Source: Berberis thunbergii
Lineage: Eukaryota; Streptophyta; Magnoliopsida; Ranunculales; Berberidaceae
DNA length: 64,000 nucleotides
Direction: 5' to 3'
Assembly: GCA_003290165.1 (NCBI GenBank)
Contig: QNQO01000675.1
Coordinates: 496,001-560,000 of the forward strand
This document shows positions 12,156 to 22,699 of this stretch, in pieces. Positions within the stretch are counted from its first letter, which is position 1. Each line of letters opens with the position of its first letter. The translations under genes were made by a program, and so were the position numbers. Below the pieces are notes generated by a model. That model had not been told where the DNA came from. It made no database searches and saw only the letters and a program-made list of their open reading frames with translations.

Positions 12156-12295
12156 GCACTGGTATTTCGCCTGGAGTTTAGCCTGGATGGTGCCAAGCAC
12201 GTGCACCATCCGCGCATGCCAGTCACGTGGGCTTAAAAGTGGGCAAAAAAAAAAAGTGAAACCAAATCGACAGAGAAAGAAAAAAAGATGAGCAA
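12156..12295. repeat. MULE 1 left terminal inverted repeat
   Basis: Inverted partner of 18014-18152. It contains nested palindromic words (cctggatggtgc, cacgtgcaccatcc) and ends in an A-rich tract and gagaaagaaaaa. It should also act as the promoter of the small + strand gene, as in Mutator elements generally (inference). Confidence 0.9.
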
Positions 12296-12299
12296 ATCT

Positions 12300-13403
12300 C
12301 CAGATCCCTCATTTGCTAGAATCCCTCATTCAAAACCCTAGATCCCTCATTCCAAAATGCTTCCAAAACCCTAGATCCACTCTCGAAACCAATCGGCTCA
12401 CAAATCCACTCCGGACGCTTCAGCTGCGACTGCGAGATCGGCCTGCTGCTTCCAAGTTGATAAGCATTGGCATCGAAATCGACTGGGGATCATTTCAGAG
12501 GGTTACTTTTCGTCGACTATTCAAAGGTTGGCTCTTTGGGTTAGGAATCTTCGTGAGGAATCTCTGCCAGCTGCTTCCAAGTTTTATCGCAAGCGAGGTA
12601 TATGAAAAAAGTTTTGATTTTGGAATTTGGGTTTTGTTTAGTTTCTGAGTTTTCTATATTTGGGATTGTTAAGTGAATTGAAGTATGTTTAGGTATCAAC
12701 CAAGCTCCTTTTCTGTTGTTAGCAATTTGCTATTTCTGCTATTTCTGGAATGCTATTTCAATTTTTCTGTTGTTAGCAATATGAAGTTGTTTCAGTGTTA
12801 GCAACCTCAATTTCTGGAATGCTATTTCAATTGTAAATCAATCACTTCCTTGTTTTCTAAGTTTTTTTAAGAGGTATTTTTTTAACACATTGCTATTTCT
12901 GCAATTGCAACCTTATGGCAAATTTTTCTGCAATTGTAACCTCATATAGCAATTGCAACCTCATATAGCAATGTGTTCAGAATTTTTCTGCAATTGCAAC
13001 CTTATGGCAAATTTTTTTATTACTTGAGCAATGTTGTAGTTGTTGATTACAGTGAATTGTTGTTAAGTATGTTATTGATACTCACATAACAATTGTTCAG
13101 TTTTCTATCTGTGAAATTGTTAAGTGAGTTTCTTCTATGGTTTTATGCTTATTGTAATTATTGTTAAGTGTTTTTTTCCACAGTTTCAGTGAGTTTTCCA
13201 CAGTTAAGTGAATTTTTTTATTACAGTTTCAGTGTTTGGGAATAACATGTTAGGATGGAGCAATTAGTGTGTTTGATTCGTAGTTTTATTTCATGTCAAA
13301 ATTTTATGTGCATTAGATTGGTTTAGAACCTACACTTGTGTTGCATCCATAAGCTTTTAACAATTATCATACGACTAACATATGTTGCTTTGCCAACGCA
13401 GGA
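12300..13403 (+). promoter_or_regulatory. Leader and probable 5'-UTR intron of the HBD gene in MULE 1
   Basis: From the TIR to the start codon there is leader-like sequence with repeated ccctagatccc words. A possible donor (gcgaggtatatg) lies at about 12596, followed by an AT-rich stretch rich in caattgcaacctcat-type repeats at 12900-13010. It ends in ccaacgcag, an acceptor placed 2 nt before the ATG. Confidence 0.5.
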
Positions 13404-13826
13404 ATGGCATACGAAGCTTATGTTGTTTATCGTGGGCATGTTCCTGGAATTTATGTTACTTGGTCAAGTTGCGCACTACAAGTAAATGGGTACACGGATG
13501 TTGTCTACAAGGGTTTCAATTCAATTGAAGAAGCGGTTGAAGATTATGAAATGTGGAAGGAGCAGGAGGCGAGAAGAGAAAGAGAACAAGAGTCAAGAAG
13601 AGAGCACCAATCAAGAACAAGAACAAGAACAAGGGAGTCAAGAACAAACGACACGAAAAAGGTGGTGGACCAACACAATTATGCTCCTGAGGGTCGTGGC
13701 AATCAAGCTCATGAAAATCAAGTCAACGATACTTGGGCTTTTACTAAGGACCTAATCAACAGTATATTAGTGGTAGTTTTATTGATTCTTGTACTTTTGT
13801 TTTTTAAGATCTTGGATGGTATGTGA
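13404..13826 (+). CDS. RNase H1 N-terminal (hybrid-binding)-domain protein of MULE 1, with membrane tail
   Basis: 140 residues. Residues 1-52 match the RNase H1 N-terminal/viroplasmin-type fold that binds RNA-DNA hybrids: AYVVYRGHVPGIYVTW, then VNGYTDVVYKGFNSIEEA and YEMW. There is no RNase H catalytic domain. The middle is highly charged, Arg/Glu/Gln-rich (about 53-82). The C-terminus has one hydrophobic segment (about 119-134, ILVVVLLILVLLFF), so a tail-anchored membrane protein is likely. It converges on the transposase of the same element. The start follows an acceptor cag by two bases, as in the relative at 52796. The role in transposition is unknown; a mudrB-like accessory position is an analogy only. 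Open and undamaged here. Confidence 0.78.
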   Translation: MAYEAYVVYRGHVPGIYVTWSSCALQVNGYTDVVYKGFNSIEEAVEDYEMWKEQEARREREQESRREHQSRTRTRTRESRTNDTKKVVDQHNYAPEGRGNQAHENQVNDTWAFTKDLINSILVVVLLILVLLFFKILDGM

Positions 13827-14686
13827 GATGTAAATGAATCTGTTTTGGATGGTAAATGAATTTTAAGATCTTGGATGGTATCTGTTTTCTGTTTTGCTAT
13901 TTCTATGGTGTGTTTTTTTATGAGTTTTGCATCCATACTTTTGTAACAGAGATACTTTTCAGTGTTGCTATGGTTTCTATTTTAGTGTTGCTATGGTATC
14001 TGGTTGCTATTTCAGTGTTGCTGTTACAAAGATACTTTTTTTATGAATTTTCAGTGTTGTTATGGTTTCTATTGTATGTAACAGAGATACTTTTGTTCAC
14101 AAGCACTGAAAAAATAGATGAAAAAACAGAGATACTGGACTGAAAATTTCTGAAAAAACAGATGAAGATTATATAAATTTCTGGAACACTGAAACACTGA
14201 AAATTTTCTGGATCCTGAAACACTGAAATGATCATGTAAATTTCTGAAACACTGAAATTTCTGGAAAACACTGATACACTAAATTTCACTGAAATACTGA
14301 TGAAAATGCCTGAAAATTAGCATGAACACTGACAGTTCAATCCTGATAAATTAGCATGAACACTGATACATTTCTGACAGTAAATTCCTGTAAATTTTTT
14401 ACAGTCAATTTCTGAAAATTGATGAAAATGCTTTCTAAGAGTTTACACAGGAAAAATTGAAAAACACTGGAAATTACATACCAAATTCTATGAGTTTACA
14501 CCCTGAAAACTGAAATTACACCCTGAAAACCCGAAATTACACCCTGAAAACCCGAAATTACACCCTGAAACACTGAAAATTACATGAATCTCATGAATTG
14601 CAACCATGAAACTGCATGAACTGGATCCTCAACTCTTCCATTTTTTTGACACTATGTTTGAATGATTTCTTTCTGGGTTGGAGAAT
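13827..14686. repeat. Repeat-rich spacer between the convergent MULE 1 genes
   Basis: Short words such as gaaacactgaaa, ttgctatgg and tttcagtgttg recur on both strands. A clean tandem of about 23 bp (ttacaccctgaaaacccgaa) lies at about 14497-14585 with four units. No gene. It would serve as the shared 3' end region of both genes. Confidence 0.7.
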
Positions 14687-17183
14687 TCATATACAATCTC
14701 TGTACAACTCCATGTCGTTGCTAGAAGTTGGTCGCTGCAAAAATAAATGATTAAGGCTTACAATCTTTATGTGGTTGTTAAAATGATCATAAGCAGGTAA
14801 ATTATATACCTGTGTTATAAGTGAGTGAACCTGACCAAGTCCACTAGGTTGTGAATAATATGACCCCATACTTTCATCCTTCAAAACGACAAAGACATTA
14901 ATCATAGTGAACAATCATAGCGGGGCAAATCAAAAGTGAATAATCTTTGTACTAAAGACAAACCTGCGTAGCTGAAAGATGTGTCATAAATTGTGAACTT
15001 TCAAATCCAACTTGGGTATATATATATATTCATTGAAGTAAAACAAACAAGTAAACCTACCAAATTATTCTCTTTTTGTGTTTCTTTCTTCTTCTTCTTC
15101 TTCTTCTTCTTCTTTTTACATGTTTTTTCCATTGTAGATTGCATCCTCGAAGTAGAACGTCGTCATTTGCAACGAATAGGCAATGGACTATGAATTTCAG
15201 CACTACTTTTAGAGCCAACTTCCAACAACCCCTTTGGCTCAACATTGACATCACCATCACCTTTTGATATCTTTAGTTCACCAAGCTTCATTTGTATCCA
15301 ATGTTTAACATTGTTTGTCTCCTTTTGATCCACAGAAGCTATGTTAGCCATTTCATAAAAGAGATTGCACATCTCATCAAACCGTTCATTTTCAGGCTTC
15401 ATTGCCCAATCTGAATATACAATTTTAACCTTCTTATGACACCTCTTAACATCTTTCCTCCACCTTCGAAGAATAAATTTTTCTGGTAAAACATTAATCC
15501 TCTTTTGAGACAATACCGATAAAATATGTTTGCATAAGATCCCCCTAAACTCAAACAACTGACAATTGCACTTAATATTGAAGTCGTCATCATTAAAATA
15601 AACTTTAAAATTAATTGATCTGTATGCGCTTCCTATCAACCTGTCTTCCGAAACATAATAAACCTGAAAGCCATCCAACTCGTTGACATGATTAACTGCA
15701 CAACATAATCTTCCTGCAATCTCTGTTTAAAACTCCTTAAGTTTATTTGTGGTGTAGGCAGCTTGAAATTTTTTCTCAAATTCGTAAGGAGTAATGCAAG
15801 GAAGCCAACGGTTAAAGGATCTAAAGTCTTCATCAACTTCTTTTTGAACCTTACTTCGTAGTGCATTCTCATATTGTTCTACAAATTGCTTTAGAGTGGT
15901 CTTTGAATTTACATAACCATCGAAGAAAGCATTCATACTTTCACTCCTTTGTGTTGAAGACATCCCTGCCCAAAAAGTATTCCTCTGAAATGTTGGTACC
16001 CAACGAATTCTTTCATTGTATAATCCACTCGACCAATCATTATTTTGAAGGTTAAATTTCTCAATGAACCCATACCAATATTCTTCAAACTCTTCATGAG
16101 ACAGAGAATCATAAACTGCTCGTTGCATTGCAAACTTTATAGCTTCATATTGATTGCAACCCGACAGTTTTTCAGACAACTTTTTCATAATATGTCATAG
16201 GCACCATCTATGGCGTGTGTTGGGAAACACAATTTTGATGGCTCTCTTCATTGCTCTGTCCTGATCAGTGATTATAGCATCTGGAGCATGATCATTCATA
16301 CACACGAGCCAAGATTTGAAAAGCCAAACAAACTCTTCTATTGTCTCACTACAGATCAATCCACATCCAAGAAGTATTGACTGACCACGATGATTCACCC
16401 CAACAAAAGGAGCAAATGTCATTTCGTACTTATTAGTTAAGTAGTGTCAAAAGTAATGGCATCATCAAACTCCTTGTAAGCTGCTCTACTACATGCGTCA
16501 GCCCAAAATACATTTCTTAACCTCCCTGTTTCATCCAAATCCATCAAATAGAAAAATTCAGCATTGTTAGCTTGCATCTTTTGAAAGTAGTTATGAAGTG
16601 CCGACGCATCCCCCTCACCAAGTCTCAATTGCCTTATTTTATGCAGATAATTGTAACAATCTTTTTGAGAAAATGTCATATTATCATTCCCACCAGCTTC
16701 AACCACACACGAAGTAAAACTCTTATTTGGCCTAATGTCTGCCCTATCATTATATTCAAGCCTCTTCTTCACATATTGGCTCATAACTCGATTTTTGTGA
16801 TAATATCTCGATTTTCCAGGGCTCAAATCATGATTGTGATCATCAGCTATTGTTGTCACTTTCACTGTTCCATCAGGGCATATACGATCTCTAATCTTAG
16901 CCTTACAACCACATCTACCAATGGGACGCAATTTTATAACACTTTCTGCTTTACTTTTTGAATTCCCAGTCCGACCACATGCAAGAATAACATATCTAGA
17001 ATTTTTATCCACATTTTTTTTAGTCGCCCTTACTCTCACTGGAAATCCCTTTTTATTACCATAATCATGATAATACGACTGAAACTCTTCAATATTGTTA
17101 AATTCCATCCCTATGCAAGGCTCTTTTATCTCATCTAAAAATTCTTCATTTTCCATACATTCATTATTTTCTAATGTATCCAT
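14687..17183 (-). pseudogene. FAR1/SWIM-type MULE transposase, damaged
   Basis: MURA-class transposase of the FAR1/FHY3-related group; it would bind the TIRs and cut the element. The start is at 17183, two bases after a tattttcag acceptor. Domains: FAR1 DNA-binding domain (17090-16790; C/C/H/H set including GRCGCKAKI and DDHNHDL), MULE DDE core (16500-15900; AITFDTT, IITDQDRAM, STQRSESMNAFFDGY), SWIM zinc finger (15590-15530; CNCQLFEFRGILCKH), then a basic tail with a Lys run coded by a (CTT)n tract at about 15085-15115. Short 3' exons follow at about 15000-14950, 14878-14810 and 14734-14687 (stop), supported by the relative at 44.6 kb. Lesions: frame change between 16437 and 16422, a stop at 16195-16197 at a normally Trp position, and a stop at 15727-15729. 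Confidence 0.88.
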
Positions 17184-18013
17184 CCCTGAAAATATGAAAA
17201 ATTTAACACAAGCAAAACCCCATTAAATCTTTGTCACGTATGCTGGACAATTATTTTTTAGAAACTATATGACCTAACACAACTCTAGAATTCAATCACA
17301 GATCATTCAGTCAGGAAAGTATTCGAATCAATGCAACTCAAAGCGTGTCAAAATAATTACAAACTAGCAATATACAAATGACATACACCACTAAGGTTAC
17401 TTCATACAACATCAAGAGGCAACAACTTCAGAAAACCACATGCTTGCTAATACTATATGTTGTGCTAACATTCATTCAACCAAAAGGGTTTAAGTTTAAG
17501 GTTATACTATACTGAAGTTAACAATCATATATATAGGCTAACAATTCAATTGCTAATCATACAACACCCAGGAAAGCCTAAAATGTTACTAGGCTAACAA
17601 TCACAAATTTCCAAATTAGCTAATTATTTTGGATTTTAATATAAATACAGCCTAAAATACAGTTAATACAGTTGCCAATCATACAACACCCAGTTAGTAA
17701 CAATCACGTAGAAAATGTAACCTATGGTGCACTTGAAATATAGCGTTTTCACTATGAAGGAATTGGTTTTTTCTGAAAAAAAAAGATGAACGATACAATC
17801 AAACTCTAATAGGATGTGTGTCGTATGCATATGTGGATTGGTTTGGTTTGGTTATCTCCAACTCTCGATACAATCAAATCCGTCTTTGGAAGATGGATTT
17901 GGATTGAATTTGTGTTCGACGGAGAGAAAGAAAGGGAGAAAAATACATTTGTGTTGTGTTCTTCTTGGATTGGATTGATTACAGAAACAGATCTAGGGTT
18001 TCGTTGAAGAAGG
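17184..18013 (-). promoter_or_regulatory. Leader and probable 5'-UTR intron of the MULE 1 transposase
   Basis: 830 bp of AT-rich sequence between the right TIR and the transposase ATG, with no open frame of note. On the - strand it ends in a pyrimidine-rich tract and cag two bases before the ATG, matching the arrangement at the other end of the element. Donor not fixed. Confidence 0.45.
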
Positions 18014-18152
18014 TTGCTCAAATTTTTTTCTTTCTCTGTCGATTTGGTTTCACTTTTTTTTTTGCCCACTTTTAAGCCCACGTGACTGGCATGCGCGGAT
18101 GGTACACGTGCTTCGCACCATCCAGGCTAAATTCCAAGTAAAATAGCAGTGC
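18014..18152. repeat. MULE 1 right terminal inverted repeat
   Basis: Inverted partner of 12156-12295, about 139 bp. Long exact runs cover cccacttttaagcccacgtg and the flanking A/T tract. Confidence 0.9.
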
Positions 18153-18304
18153 TCCCTAGCATTGCTCGTGCCCCACAAAGAAAAAAGGATTGTTAGCTAC
18201 AGTGGAATTCGAACAGTCATCAGCCACAGACCAAGCTCTAAGCAAGTGTTTAGGCGCCCCTATGTAGAAGTGCAACCGTCCATAAACTTATCGGGAATTC
18301 TTAA

Positions 18305-18450
18305 GTGCACGGGGATCTTGCCCGATTTTGGTGCCTGGTGCTACCAGGCACCGTTGACATGCCTCGAGATATGAACATATGCCTATCTCGAGGCATATCA
18401 ACGGTGCCTGTTAGCACCAGGCACCAAAATCGGGCAAGATCCCGGTGCAC
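18305..18450. repeat. Near-perfect hairpin, 67-bp arms
   Basis: Arms 18305-18371 and 18384-18450 are inverted copies with three mismatches around a 12-nt loop. Inside each arm, gtgcctggtgctaccaggca is itself a small palindrome. Word use (gcctgg...ccaggc) recalls the MULE TIR nearby. No coding capacity. Confidence 0.9.
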
Positions 18451-19759
18451 TTCCAAATGCCCAGTGGGGCACTTGGGCCATTAAAGGAAGGTGCTGTCGA
18501 AATTTGAGTCCTTTTTAACTAACCCTTAACTTTGTTCATTACTTCCATTTTTGCCAGCCACATAATGAAGTTAAAAGCAACTTTATTAGTACCTTAAACA
18601 TGGAAACAAAGCTTTTATTTTTTAGCATAACAAAGAAGGTGTAAAATCAACTAAAAAAATCATTGACCCCAACATATGTTAATAACGAATTTTGTTACGG
18701 AACCAAGATTTTGCAATCAGATTGATGTATCACGATATGAAAAGGTTTACCCATATCTTGAGGAATAAATCACCCTCCTAGATCACACCACATCGCCTTG
18801 GTTGTCAAAAGTGTTTGCAAAATCTTGGTCTTCAAGTATTTGCGATTAATAACATGTTGATTTTAGGGCTGTGTAGGCGAATTCAAAATCCAAATATGAC
18901 TAACTGTTTTTCATTCTCCAATGAAAAACTTAAAAACTCAATGGGTTTGAGCTTTCAACCCAAATCATTACTAGAAAAGGGTATGGGCGAGTTGATTTAA
19001 CTGAACTAGACACATAAAATATGCAAGTATGTTTTGCATGCTAAGCTTAAATACTATTTTGACCTTTGAAAATTACTTTTTTTAGCAATTTTTTTAAGAT
19101 TTTGTTGAATTTCATTGGAGTACATTCACTCACAACTTCAAATTAGTCCACCTTTCAGATAGGGCTCACTATATTTGTTTATAATTTTTTGTCTTACGTG
19201 TCACTCTCTGAAGCCTTATTCGAGAGATGAAGTCGTGCATATGATAGATAGAGTTGTGTGGGATCAAGATTTTGGGAAATAAGGGCAAATTGAGTGCTAA
19301 CTATAGGAAAGGAGGAAGTTGAAATGGATGGCTTGGTAGATTCATCATCATCGAATGTGGTTGTTGGACTCACATTATTGAAAAGGGGATTTCACGCTCA
19401 ACCTGATCACTAGCACATGCAGCTGAACCCGTATTCAAATCTGACGAGGCAAGGTAGAGCAACTTCCCAAGATGCATATTGGTTGACGATGTGGGGCTAC
19501 AAATCCAAGATTTAGTATGTCGTCGGGTATGGTATGAGTGGCATCGTCCTTGTTTGGCTGATCATATATTTTCTTTTTCCTTTTAATTAGTTTCAACTTT
19601 TCTGAGGATTTTCTCAATTCCTTTGGCTGTTGTTGTGTTCTCTCTTGGCCCTCTTGTTGTTTCATGGCTTTTGTAAGCAAAGGACCTTCTCATCTCTACT
19701 ACTATAATGTGCGATTAGCTTAGGAACAGTAACGTTTTGTGTCTTCAACTCAAAATTTT
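18451..19759. other. Intergenic, no gene recognised
   Basis: AT-rich spacer. Short open stretches on both strands (for example 19435-19680, Gln/Lys-rich on -) show no family motif. Confidence 0.45.
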
Positions 19760-20530
19760 GAATCTCCCAAAATGCCCTCCTCTATTCTTAATAATTACAA
19801 ATGAAACCAACATTATTAGTGTCAGAGTATTTCTGTGTTTTAATTAAAAAAAAATACTATTATACATCACTGTTCATTACTATTATTTGATCCCATATTG
19901 CCCTCCCCTATTTTTAATAATTACAAACAAAAATCGACAAACAATGAATAATACCAGGAGTATTTGTGTCTTTTAACTGAAAAAAAACTATTACACATTT
20001 ATCTCTAACCTAATTTTTTAGTGTCGACAATGCTCTATCAACTCTATAATATTGCTTTGAAACAAAAGGTGGTAAAAATGACTATGGGTGTTTATGTCTT
20101 TAAATGAAATATACTATTCACTTTTGCCCACCCAAATTCATATTATTTACAATCAAACTCAATCTCTTTCAATATTCATTAATTCTACCTACGCTCGTAA
20201 CATAATTCATTTGAAGTCCTCCAATCATTACATCTAACTTTTGAATTTTTCATTTTGCCTTCTACATTTCATAATTTAAACAATCCAAACCAGACCCTTT
20301 TAAACAATGATATATTATATCTAAACCCTTAACATAATTTATTTTAAACACTCCCAATCATTTATAAATTATAAAAAACCTTTAAATTAACTTTTTAATA
20401 TTCCATTTTTGCCATTTACATTTCATTTTTTTACAATAAAACCATACCTCTATTATACTTAGTCCCTAATATAATAATTTATTTAAAGCAATCTAATTAT
20501 TTATAAACTATACATAGGGACTTAAATAAA
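19760..20530. repeat. Degenerate AT-rich tandem repeats
   Basis: Blocks such as ttaataattacaaa plus tatttgtgtcttttaa recur at 19764-19862 and 19894-19996. A second family (aacataatttatttaaa with ccaatcattt) recurs at about 20205, 20330 and 20470. Diverged, non-coding; possibly the subterminal array of an unidentified transposon. Confidence 0.55.
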
Positions 20531-20805
20531 AAAAAATATTAAATGTCCGCACATGTAGAGCTTGTCCACCCCTAGTTCATTGTAACTACTTACAGTTTCA
20601 ATAAAAATTTCAACTTCTGGATGTAAGGTAATAGCTAACACTCCCTTGTTGGAGTGTCACAGGTTTCATTGTACTTGTATGGACTACTAATGGAATTGTA
20701 TTTTAAAGTTCTCACTTTCCCTTTGGCAGTGAGATTCTTACCTTATCTTATAAATACCCTACCCAGTAACCTTGTTCATAAACATGAAGTAATTATGGTT
20801 TTTGG
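20531..20805. other. Intergenic, target region of the LTR element
   Basis: Non-coding stretch up to the target-site duplication. It contains lcttcataaataccc-like promoter-looking words near 20750, but no gene can be attached because the LTR element follows. Confidence 0.35.
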
Positions 20806-20810
20806 CTTAG

Positions 20811-22699
20811 TGATGCGAGTTTAACTAATCTAAATTAATAGGTTAATTCAGCCCACTTGTAATAACCGCAAGTGCACAATGCCTAACTTGTAGACAACGG
20901 CAAGTACAAGTCGATCCCACGAAGAAGGTGGATGCAATTGAATTTTAGAATATAATTAAACTAATGTATAGGAAATGGGGTTACATCATTTTTAAAACTA
21001 AACTAAAAATAAATTAAAAATAAGAAAAATAAAAGATAGATGAGATGGATTTTTGAGGGCTTGGACTCACCAATGAGTTAGCAAAATTATTTAATCTAAA
21101 TTACTGAATTTAAAAACGAGAAGCTTTAGGGATGAGAATCCCTTGCTTACACCGAATATGTGATCGTTAAAATCCAATTAAACTTATATCATGTTTCTAT
21201 CAAACATTAACAAATCATTTCAAGCAAATACGCTCTTACCAAGTATTAAGTGTCTTTTTAGGGCACACTTAATCAAAGTTTAAACTTAATATTTTTAGCA
21301 CATGCTTTGAATATTGATAAAGGGTAATTCTAACTACCAAACATATCAAGTTTAATTTCTCGAACATGAAAGGTGAAAGCAATTTATCAAAAATTTAGAA
21401 ATAAATTGTAATTAATAATTAAGAACACAATTCAGTAAAATAAATCAAAATAATTTATACAACCCATTTAGTTTTTCACAAGCTCGATGTGGTGGTACTC
21501 AGCAGATCAGCAAGTGGTCTGAACACGAATCCCGAGACAAATGGGCCCAAAATGCTCTGTGGTGTCTCTTACAGATACCTGGGGTGTGAATAGCCAAATA
21601 ACCGAATTAACCAATTCCCGCCTCTGCTACAGTAGCCGCTCGCTCCGCTCATCTTCTCCAGCGCGACAGCGGTGCTGCTCGCGGCCTTCCTTCGCTCCCC
21701 GCGACCGTCCCGACCTCCAATTGATTCTGAAACCTGCAAAATAGACAGAAGGTGAGGAAACAATCGAGAGAGATGCGAAAATAAACAGAGAGAGCTCGGG
21801 GAATACTCCCTGTTTCAGCGATACTGGTGCGCCGCAGTGAGGTGTTCTGTGGTGGTTTTCCGGTGGCGGAGAGATGGTAAGGAGGCCTGGACGAAGAGAG
21901 GACAGAGAGGAGAGGAGGACGCAGGGTCTGGCTGGGTCGCGAGGCCGAACAGAGCCGCGGAGAGCTCTGTTTCGCGAGGTGGTTCTCGGGTGATGGTGCT
22001 CCGTCTGTGACGGTGGTCAGTGCGGAGGTGGTGGCGGTTGTGTGGACAGGGGAGAGGAACAGAGACGGTGATGGTGGAAAGTTAACGTGAAACAGGGTTG
22101 TCACACCCCTGTTTCACGGTGGTGGTGGTGGCGGTGGCGGTTGTGCTGTCTGGAGGTGGTGGTGGTGCTCGGGTGACGGTGGTGGCGAGGTGGTGATTGC
22201 TGAGTGAGTGGTGATGGTGGATAGGTGGTGATGGTCACTTTGTGAATCACCTTTGAAAGAGGAGCTCCTTTGAGGAAATCTCCATTGAGGAAGAGGTTTT
22301 GATTTTTTTTCTATTCTCTTCTTTTTCCTTCTCTTCCTCCTCCCCTTTCTCACCCTATTATCTTCTATTTATATAAAATTATCAAGATGAATAGGGATGA
22401 AATGAGGGAATGATTCATTAATGAGGGTAGGAGAAGGATTGGGCTTGGCATTAGGTTTGGGTTTAGGTTATGGATTAGGTTATGAATTAGGTTTCGGGTT
22501 TAGATTTGTGACTGTTTTATACCACCGTTGGAATTGACTAATTGTCGTTCTTTAACTTGTCGTTTTAATATGATTTCATCGTTTACGCTCAAATTCCTAC
22601 AAAGACATGAAAACGAAATAATTATTGTACAATTTAATAATCGAAACACTAACATGTATAAATTAAGGGATATATTATGTAATAATTATGTGAATATCA
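20811..22699 (-). repeat. Left LTR (3' LTR)
   Basis: 1889 bp. It contains a GC-rich block at about 21640-22340 with runs of ggtggtggtgg, quite unlike the AT-rich rest. Long Pro/Ser/His open frames there are composition artefacts. Confidence 0.92.
22366..22375 (-). promoter_or_regulatory. TATA box of the left LTR
   Basis: On the - strand TATATAAATA precedes the GC-rich leader, fitting a U3/R border. Transcription from it would run leftward. Confidence 0.6.

Larger units (their letters stand above)
12156..18152 (-). mobile_element. Mutator-like element 1 (FAR1-type MULE)
   Basis: A complete-looking element of about 6.0 kb. Terminal inverted repeats lie at 12156-12295 and 18014-18152; they share words such as tagcctggatggtgc and gcgcatgccagtcacgtggg with few mismatches. 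Inside are two convergent genes: a FAR1/SWIM transposase read leftward from 17183, and a small RNase H1-type hybrid-binding-domain protein read rightward from 13404. The strand given is that of the transposase. I found no convincing 9-bp target duplication. The transposase carries several lesions, so the copy is not autonomous. Confidence 0.88.

Noticed and set aside
15085..15115. (CTT)n tract as a stand-alone microsatellite of interest
   Set aside because: It simply codes for the Lys run of the transposase tail, which the relative also has in shorter form.
12156..18152. A 9-bp target-site duplication for MULE 1
   Set aside because: The bases outside the two TIRs (ttctaaaat and tccctagca) do not match, so none is claimed.
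21649..22353. Long Pro/Ser/His-rich - strand frames in the left LTR (and at 28137-28874 in the right LTR)
   Set aside because: They follow from the ggtggtgg composition of the LTR leader, occur in both LTRs and match no family.
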